A stretch of DNA of 64,000 nt, from the NCBI GenBank assembly GCA_018127085.1, contig CM030730.1, positions 399,501 to 463,500 of the forward strand, read 5' to 3'. Shown piece after piece: positions 57,708 to 64,000 of the stretch (the stretch's first letter is position 1; every line of letters starts with the position of its first letter). Source of the DNA: Pneumocystis sp. 'macacae' (lineage: Eukaryota > Ascomycota > Pneumocystomycetes > Pneumocystales > Pneumocystaceae). The notes under the pieces are model-generated. The model had not been told where the DNA came from, did not search any database, and worked only from the letters and a program-made list of their open reading frames with translations. Made by a program: the position numbers and the translations under genes.

Positions 57708-60700
57708 TTCCAAAATCAAACTACTTTATATTTGAACTCTGGATTTTATCTTTTAGATGGAATGGGATCTATTCCATTGTTTTTCAGTAAAATATGGGAT
57801 TTTAATTTTATTAATAGTATTAATTATCTTTTATACAATAATTCATAAAAATATTTTTCAAAGATGTATTGAATAATTTTGGAAACATAAAATATTATTG
57901 AAGATAATGAAATCGGAATTTAACTATTGAAAAACAGAGCAGTTTGAATATCTTTTCACTGTTAAATTGTACGAAATATTATTTTTTGTCAAGTATAACA
58001 AATAAATAATAGAAATATTTGTTAGTTATTTTTTTCTAAAAGAATAAAAATAAATTAATAAAATTGAAGGCTAAAAATTTTTAGGATAATAAATGAAAGT
58101 CTTTATGTTTTTCATTAATTATATGAAATATATTCTATTAAAAGAGATACGTTTTGTATATTTTATTTTTTTATTTTATTTTCTATAATTGAAGTTCATT
58201 TTTGAATTGAAAAAATCAATAAAATTTTAAATATAATTACATGAAAAAGCCTTTTAAAGAATAGACTTATTCTAGTTTTGTTTCTTAAAAAATGTAACAA
58301 TATTAATAAATACAAAATATTTCTAGATGGACACTAACAAAATAAATTAATAATATAAAAAAATATACATTTAAAATTGAGAGGTGTATTTAGAAACATA
58401 AAAACTGTATCTTGAAATTTGAAAATTGAAATTTATAAAAAATCTAAAATTATTTAATATATAAAAATATTTATTCAAACTATTATATAAAAATTGTATA
58501 TAATGAATGCAAAGATTATGAATAAAAATATATGTTCAAAAAAATTCCTAAAGATAAAAAATACAAAAATATACAAAATACAATAAAATTATAAACTCTA
58601 GTCTGATTATAATAAACCTGGGATTTTATGTAAATTATATAACATTAAAAAGATATAAAAATTTGAAAAATCAAAATTCCAAAATACTGATAAATACGTA
58701 TAAAACTATTATTCTTGGATAACAAATGCATGAGAAATGAGTAATAATACTTATTTTTAATCAAAGTATTTTTATATTTTAAAAAGGATTCAAAGATTTC
58801 GAGAAATAAATATCAAGTAAATTTAATTTTATGAAAAATTTTTTGAATCTATTCAAAAAAATGTTAAGCAATCAGAACAAATGCCAATTAAAGTTAAAAA
58901 ACATTTCTTCAACCCCAAATAAAAAGATAAACGAATGGAAAAACATGTTTGTATGAAAAAATAAACCTCAAAAAAATTTAAAAATGATTAAACCATACCA
59001 TTCTTAAAATAAAAATCAATAGCTATTTGGAAACATTGCTAAATTAAAAGTGTTTTTTGCTAAAGTATTGTTTTTGTAAGCCAACCAGCAGCAATAATCT
59101 CACATAAGAAATTTAAAAATAAAGGAAAAAAGACCACATGCAGATTATAGAATTTGTTTTTCAATTAAATAGAATTATTTACTACAGTTGTACAAAAGAA
59201 AAATTTGGAAAAATTTTTCAAAAAAAAACTGAAATGTGTTTTGTTTAAAAGATACTATTCTAAAAATATAGCCAAAATACATTATAAATTCAGAGCATTT
59301 ATAAATACTAATAAATTAAAATAATGTATATAGTAAAAATAGATTTAAAAAATAGAAACATGAAGAATTATTAAATTAAATGAATTTTAAATGAATTACC
59401 AAAAAGATATGAAAGCAATTTAAAAGCCTGAGACTAACTTTATTTGAAAAAAAACTAAAGTCTAAAGAGAACATTCAAAAGTCTAAAGATATCTATTATA
59501 TCTAAAAATTTAACACTAGTCAATAAATTATTAGAAAGGAAATTATACTAGCTATTTTTAATTTAGCATGATTAAATAGAAAAAAAAGTATCAAAAGCTA
59601 ATGAGTAAATATTAAAAATTAAGTAAATATTGTATATGATATGATATATGTACTAATAATAAACTTAAAAAGTTAAAACAAATCATTTGAAACGGACAAA
59701 AACTTTAAATCAATATCTTTAAAAATGCCAATCAAGTAATAGCATCAAGGGATTATATTTCTCTTTTAGGATTATATTATTATAAGTTTACTCTAGATTA
59801 TACTGTTCCATAGAAAGTAGTGATTAAGACATAGATTCCAGAGGACTCCAATTTTATCTATCCTTTAAGATGAGTCTTAAATATCGGATTGACCTAAGGG
59901 TTAAAAGGAAGTACAGATAGTTAAATAGTTTAATTTTAAGAAAACTATTATACATACATATACAATAGATTTATTGTATAATAGAGCAGGAATATTGTTA
60001 AAAATAATACAGACCTTAAAATCAAACTCTAAAATAAATATTTTAAATAAATTGAAAAAACAATGCATTAACCAGATTCGTAAATTTACCAAAAAAGTTA
60101 AAAGGAGTAGACTTTATGGAAATTTAAAAAAAGTGATAAAAGATTGTGGAAAAATGCCGATATTATTCTATTCTTATTTAAAATAATAGACTCAAAATAG
60201 TAGACTGGAAACAATTATAATTGACGGTAAAAACCGACCAACTAAATAATATCATTATTTACGTTGGATATGATAATTACAATTACAAAAAAGAATTCAT
60301 GAATTTATAGGTATAATTGTAACTATTGAGCACTAGCATAGTATAATAGTAGTAATTAGCAGCCATCTCAATATACAAAGAAAAACGAGAAAACTCCAAA
60401 ACAAGAAAATAGCATTCTTAAATAAACAAAGACTTGAAAATCAGAATAGGCATTGTTTTCTAAATTATAATTGCAATTTGAAAGAGAATTATAAATTATA
60501 TATATATTCATGCCCTGAAAACGAAAGTGCTAACAAAAAATAAGAAAGATATAATCAAAAGGACTCAGAAAATATCAACAATTTTAAGAATTCTTATGAA
60601 ACATGAAAATCCGAAGACATCTAGAGGTCTAAAAAGTTTGCAATATGCTTGTTACATCCCCGTAAGACAAAAAAGCGGCTTTAGAATAAACATACAGTAG

Positions 60701-61786
60701 AATGCCTCATTTGTTTAGGACTTGACATTTAATTGTCAAAAAGTAAAAATCGCGTAAAAATACAAGATCTAGCAACATTGTGGGCACTTGAATTCAGTTT
60801 TCAAATTATAAAGGAGAAAAAGATAATAACTAAATAGATTCAAGTTAAGGAGTCGATACCAGGAAAGCTAATGGAAACATGAATTAAAGCAAAAATATAG
60901 GAAACTGCAAAAAAAAATATAACTGCAAAGGAAACTACAAAGTGTTGGTGAAAAATGATAAAAATACTATAAAAGAGCGTTATAAGGGGCCCGAAAAAGA
61001 AAAACAGAAACGTGAATACTATTAAAAGAATATATTTAAAAACTGTAAATATTAAGAAGAATCCAGAAGGAAGAAAAAGACAAAGTTTAAGAAAACTAAA
61101 TCAAATATATATGACTCATGTTTATATATATCATAGTATAATTAGGATTAATATACAAATCGATTAAAATTATATAAAATTAATCGAGAACGACAACCAG
61201 AAACACACTCTATATACATGTTTTAAATCACAATGGTAGAAAATACAGACATAGATTTAAATATATTAATCTTACAATACAGAAATGCAGATTGCATAAT
61301 CATAAGCATATAATATACATTCTAGTCCAAAGACAAGATTATGATTCGGTATTGAGTCAGAATGTAGTTGTACAAATCTTGATCTTACTACAACTCTTAT
61401 TCAAGTCTACGTAATTTTTCACTTGACTCTGGGATTAAAATGCACAGAAAAACAGAAATGTTGATAAATAAGCAGATAAGTCAAAGACGAGATACATGGA
61501 TTATAAGATATTATTAATTAATTTAATTTTGGGTTTTTTAAATGAATAATTTTTTTAAAAAGCTAATTTTTTATAAAATCTCGATTTAATTTAGCAAGAG
61601 AAAATAATATATTTATTCACGATAACAAGATAATAAGTATTAGTATTGTCGAGCAATTATTGCCTATTTTTTATCTTATTTGTTGTGGATATTTTTTAAA
61701 AGCCGAAGCGTTTAAATATTTTCTATCAAAAAATTCATATCATCCATTAATAATCAAAAACAGGGTTTCTGGCTTTCATTTACTTT
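57708..61786. other. 4-kb AT-rich region without recognisable genes
   Basis: The largest gap in the window, between the second and third Msg-like genes. 57.7-59.7 kb is almost pure A/T. From about 59.7 to 61.5 kb the texture changes: more mixed words and short Lys/Asn/Ile-rich frames such as 59974-60186, none with a recognisable domain. It could be a decayed gene or element. No terminal repeats or tRNA genes are visible. Confidence 0.55.
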
Positions 61787-63416
61787 ATGAAGGCCGGCAT
61801 ATTTAATATCCTTTTTTTCATAATACCTGTTTTTTCAAGGAATCTTGACGTTCGAAGTTATTTTTCTTTTTTTTTATAACTTTTTAATTTTTTAGAGTAT
61901 CCTCATGGAAAATCGGGGTTTTTGGAGCATCTAAGGTATAAAAGCCCACAATTATCATAAAATATTTAACACTGACGAAATTTATAGTGATTCTAATCTT
62001 TATTCTTCGCTTTTTAGTAGTACTAGTTCTTCACGTAGCAACTTTTTACCTTACACATTATGTGATCAATTACGTGATGCATACGGTACTTTGAGTCTTA
62101 TAGATCCTCGAATGGATGTTTTTTGTAATGTTTATCTTGATGATCAGGCTTATAGTGGGGTTTTAGAGGGAATTATCACTGATGTCCAAAGTCTTTATTC
62201 AGAAATTCAAAAATTACAGACTCCCTCGCATGAAGAGTGTCGCCGTCTCCTTTCTTTATGTCATTTTCTTCAACATTTACTTCCTCGTCTCGCTTCTGCT
62301 TGCGACAAACTAGCACTTTCTTGTTATCGTAAAATACGCAAAGATACAGCTGCCGCAATTCTTCTTCGAGCACTCGCGGGTAGGTCGGAAACCCTTGAAA
62401 GATGCAAACTTGGAATGGAGCAAGTATGTGTCATATTATCTGGACTTAGCCAGGAACTGAGGCACGCCTGTGTAGCCTGGCCATATATGTGCAGAGACTT
62501 AATAGCGACCGCTCACAGAAAATGCACTTCTTTGCATCAACAACTGGGAAGTGCACTAACCAAGCCTGCATCAGAAGAAGTATGTCTTTTGGTTACTGAT
62601 TGCACTCACTATTCACAACATTGCGACGATAAAACACGTGCTTTATGCAAACGACTTGGAACTGCTTGTATGAATAGTGGCTATTTATCTCAGTCGTTTT
62701 TGGACGATATGTTATTTGTAGGTGAGGAAGAAGCAAAAGGTGTTTTCAACGATGTATTCGATAGATATGGCGTTTTTATTGGAACTCCTCCTCCAACTAA
62801 AAGAAATTCTTGGGATCCTTCTTTATCTCTCCTAATACAAGACGAAAAACTTGATCCAACTGCAGGCTCATGCTATTTAATTACAGAAGAATGCATGTTT
62901 TCCAGTAGTGATCCATTCCTGGTTCCTCTTTGCACAAATGGACATGGAAATGCTATTGCAAAAGATGCTTGCTCAGGTTATCCTGCTAGACTTACTGGTA
63001 TTCCTGGTGGTTATCTTGATGAGCTTACAAAGGTGCTTTCTGAATTTGAGTCTGTCGGGCTGAATTTTGATGCTTTATCGGCAGGAATATTTCCTGTTGG
63101 ACTTACTGATGATTACTGTACACGTGTACAGTCACTATGTTATTATTATGGTGGTTTTGGGAGTGAAGATCTCCGTCATAAATGTAAAAAGCTTGAATCA
63201 GAATGCTATAAAAAGTCGTATTTTTCTTCAACTCTTAAAAGTATCTTAGGCAGTTCATATCAACAACTTTCTGAAACATCGAGCAATTCAGAGAGTTGCG
63301 TATCTCTATTAACTAGAAAGTGTAAAGAATCAACTGGTCTAGGTTTTAGTGCAATTTATTTATGTCTACATCCTCTTACTACATGTAATACTTTAATTGA
63401 AAATGTTTTAGAATAG
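61787..63416 (+). CDS. Msg-family cysteine-rich surface protein
   Basis: Exon 1 encodes the signal peptide MKAGIFNILFFIIPVFSRNL. A short second exon (about 61896-61935) gives YPHGKSGFLEHL. The main exon, from about 61973, reads DSNLYSSLFSSTSSSRSNFL then CDQLRDAYGTLSLIDPR. Msg Cys repeats follow: ECRRLLSLCHFLQHLLPRL, CKLGMEQVCVILSGLSQELR, VCLLVTDCTHYSQHCDD, CYLITEECMFSSSDPF, YCTRVQSLCYYYGGFGSE and SCVSLLTRKCKESTGLG. It ends NTLIENVLE with no GPI signal. About 490 residues. Codons are less AT-biased than in the 55.7-kb gene. It shares the VFSR signal-peptide end and exon layout with the other two Msg-like genes. Exon 2 limits are approximate. Confidence 0.83.
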
Positions 63417-64000
63417 ATATTTAAAAATCGAATATTATACTGAATTCAACTTTATTCTTTTTAAGGGATGCTTTTAGGTATTTAGGACGATTTTATTCTT
63501 TAATAATTCTTGGTTACAAGACAGATGCATTTTTAATAATACATTTTATCTAAGATCATGAATCTAACCTCTACTGATGCATATAATTGTACTAATAATG
63601 TATGTTGTATTTTATTTCTTTAAAAACTACTCTGATAAAATCATATATAACTCATCTCTGTTTTTAATTTTTTTTGCCTATCCATCTCTTGCTGATACTA
63701 AGAAACATTATTGATGCAAAGATTATATTGGGTAAAAGATTTAGCAGAAACCTTGTCTTTTGCAGTTAATAAAAACACTTCATAGTGTTTTAATATCATG
63801 AGATAACGATATAATATCACATGAAAATCTGCCAATACCACTTTCTTTGATCTTTTAATTTAACTTGAACAATATTTTAAGAGGCTAAAAACAGGTAGAC
63901 ATAAGGTAATCTTGAAGGACATTTTTTAGATTTATTTTTTTCAAAAAAAGTAAGTGATGATTCTCGATTTTTTAACTCAAAGCACTTCTTTTACACTTAA
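63417..64000 (+). other. 3' flank of the last Msg-like gene
   Basis: AT-rich sequence to the window end. No open frame of interest, tRNA or repeat is recognised. The next gene of the presumed array is out of view. Confidence 0.5.

Noticed and set aside
59974..60186. 70-codon Lys/Ile-rich frame in the 4-kb desert
   Set aside because: No family recognised; composition alone could produce it, and no splice-linked exons were found.
1..64000. CRISPR array, integron or prokaryotic mobile element
   Set aside because: No regularly spaced direct repeats or bacterial genes; all supported genes are eukaryotic with spliceosomal introns.
1..64000. tRNA or snRNA genes in the AT-rich gaps
   Set aside because: I looked for the GTTCGA-type T-arm and the U6 core and saw none with a matching partner arm; a covariance-model scan would be needed to be sure.

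Overview
This is a stretch of nuclear DNA from a compact, intron-rich ascomycete. It is almost certainly Pneumocystis or a very close relative (Taphrinomycotina). Three points support that: most of the window is very AT-rich; nearly every gene is cut by introns of about 31-55 bp with fungal donors and branch sites; and the last 11 kb carries three secreted, cysteine-rich proteins with the repeated Cys/Leu pattern of the Pneumocystis major surface glycoprotein (Msg) family. The conserved genes are all ordinary single-copy eukaryotic housekeeping genes.

Layout. (1) 1-6.0 kb: a GC-rich block, visibly far above the rest, with seven tightly packed genes: ATP18, SPC19, RAV2, COQ4, PDCD5, SEC2 and a BCL7-like gene. 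Several gene gaps, one intron and part of one coding region hold degenerate TTAGGG/CCCTAA-like DNA. (2) 6.0-7.1 kb: gene-free DNA of alternating purine-pyrimidine words (TATAC, GCATAT, TGTATG). (3) 7.2-12.3 kb: a transition zone with LRP1/C1D, an otubain, CSN2 and RHO3. (4) 12.5-52.6 kb: the AT-rich core: CWC25, SSZ1, the SF3A1 orthologue, GEMIN2, an LRR protein, RPN5, VMA22, a Tea1-type kelch protein, POP7, SEC21, RRP40, PLP2, eS27, KOG1/raptor, a protein O-mannosyltransferase, an unknown protein, RSM22, casein kinase 1 and cytosolic AspRS. These are separated by a few AT-rich gaps of 0.8-2 kb. (5) 53-64 kb: three Msg-like genes, all on the plus strand, separated by 1.2 and 4.1 kb of AT-rich DNA with no recognisable gene. 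This looks like the inner edge of a subtelomeric surface-protein array.

The core genes form no pathway cluster; order is that of a normal fungal chromosome arm. Recurrent themes are mRNA splicing (CWC25, SF3A1, GEMIN2), RNA processing (LRP1, RRP40, POP7), PCI/JAMM complexes (RPN5, CSN2), V-ATPase assembly (RAV2, VMA22), secretion and polarity (SEC2, SEC21, RHO3, kelch), and TORC1 (KOG1). Genes are often head-to-head or tail-to-tail with only 2-90 bp between them.

The most unusual feature is the GC-rich left block. Its genes are intact and have fungal introns. Its noncoding words recur near 12.1-12.3 kb inside clearly Pneumocystis-like sequence, which argues against a simple chimeric contig. 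Several introns are also GC-AG rather than GT-AG, including one next to a 24-nt exon that encodes the G5 box of Rho3. All identifications were made by reading translations by eye. Exon junctions were worked out by hand from splice motifs and protein-family alignment from memory, and none has been checked by a search.
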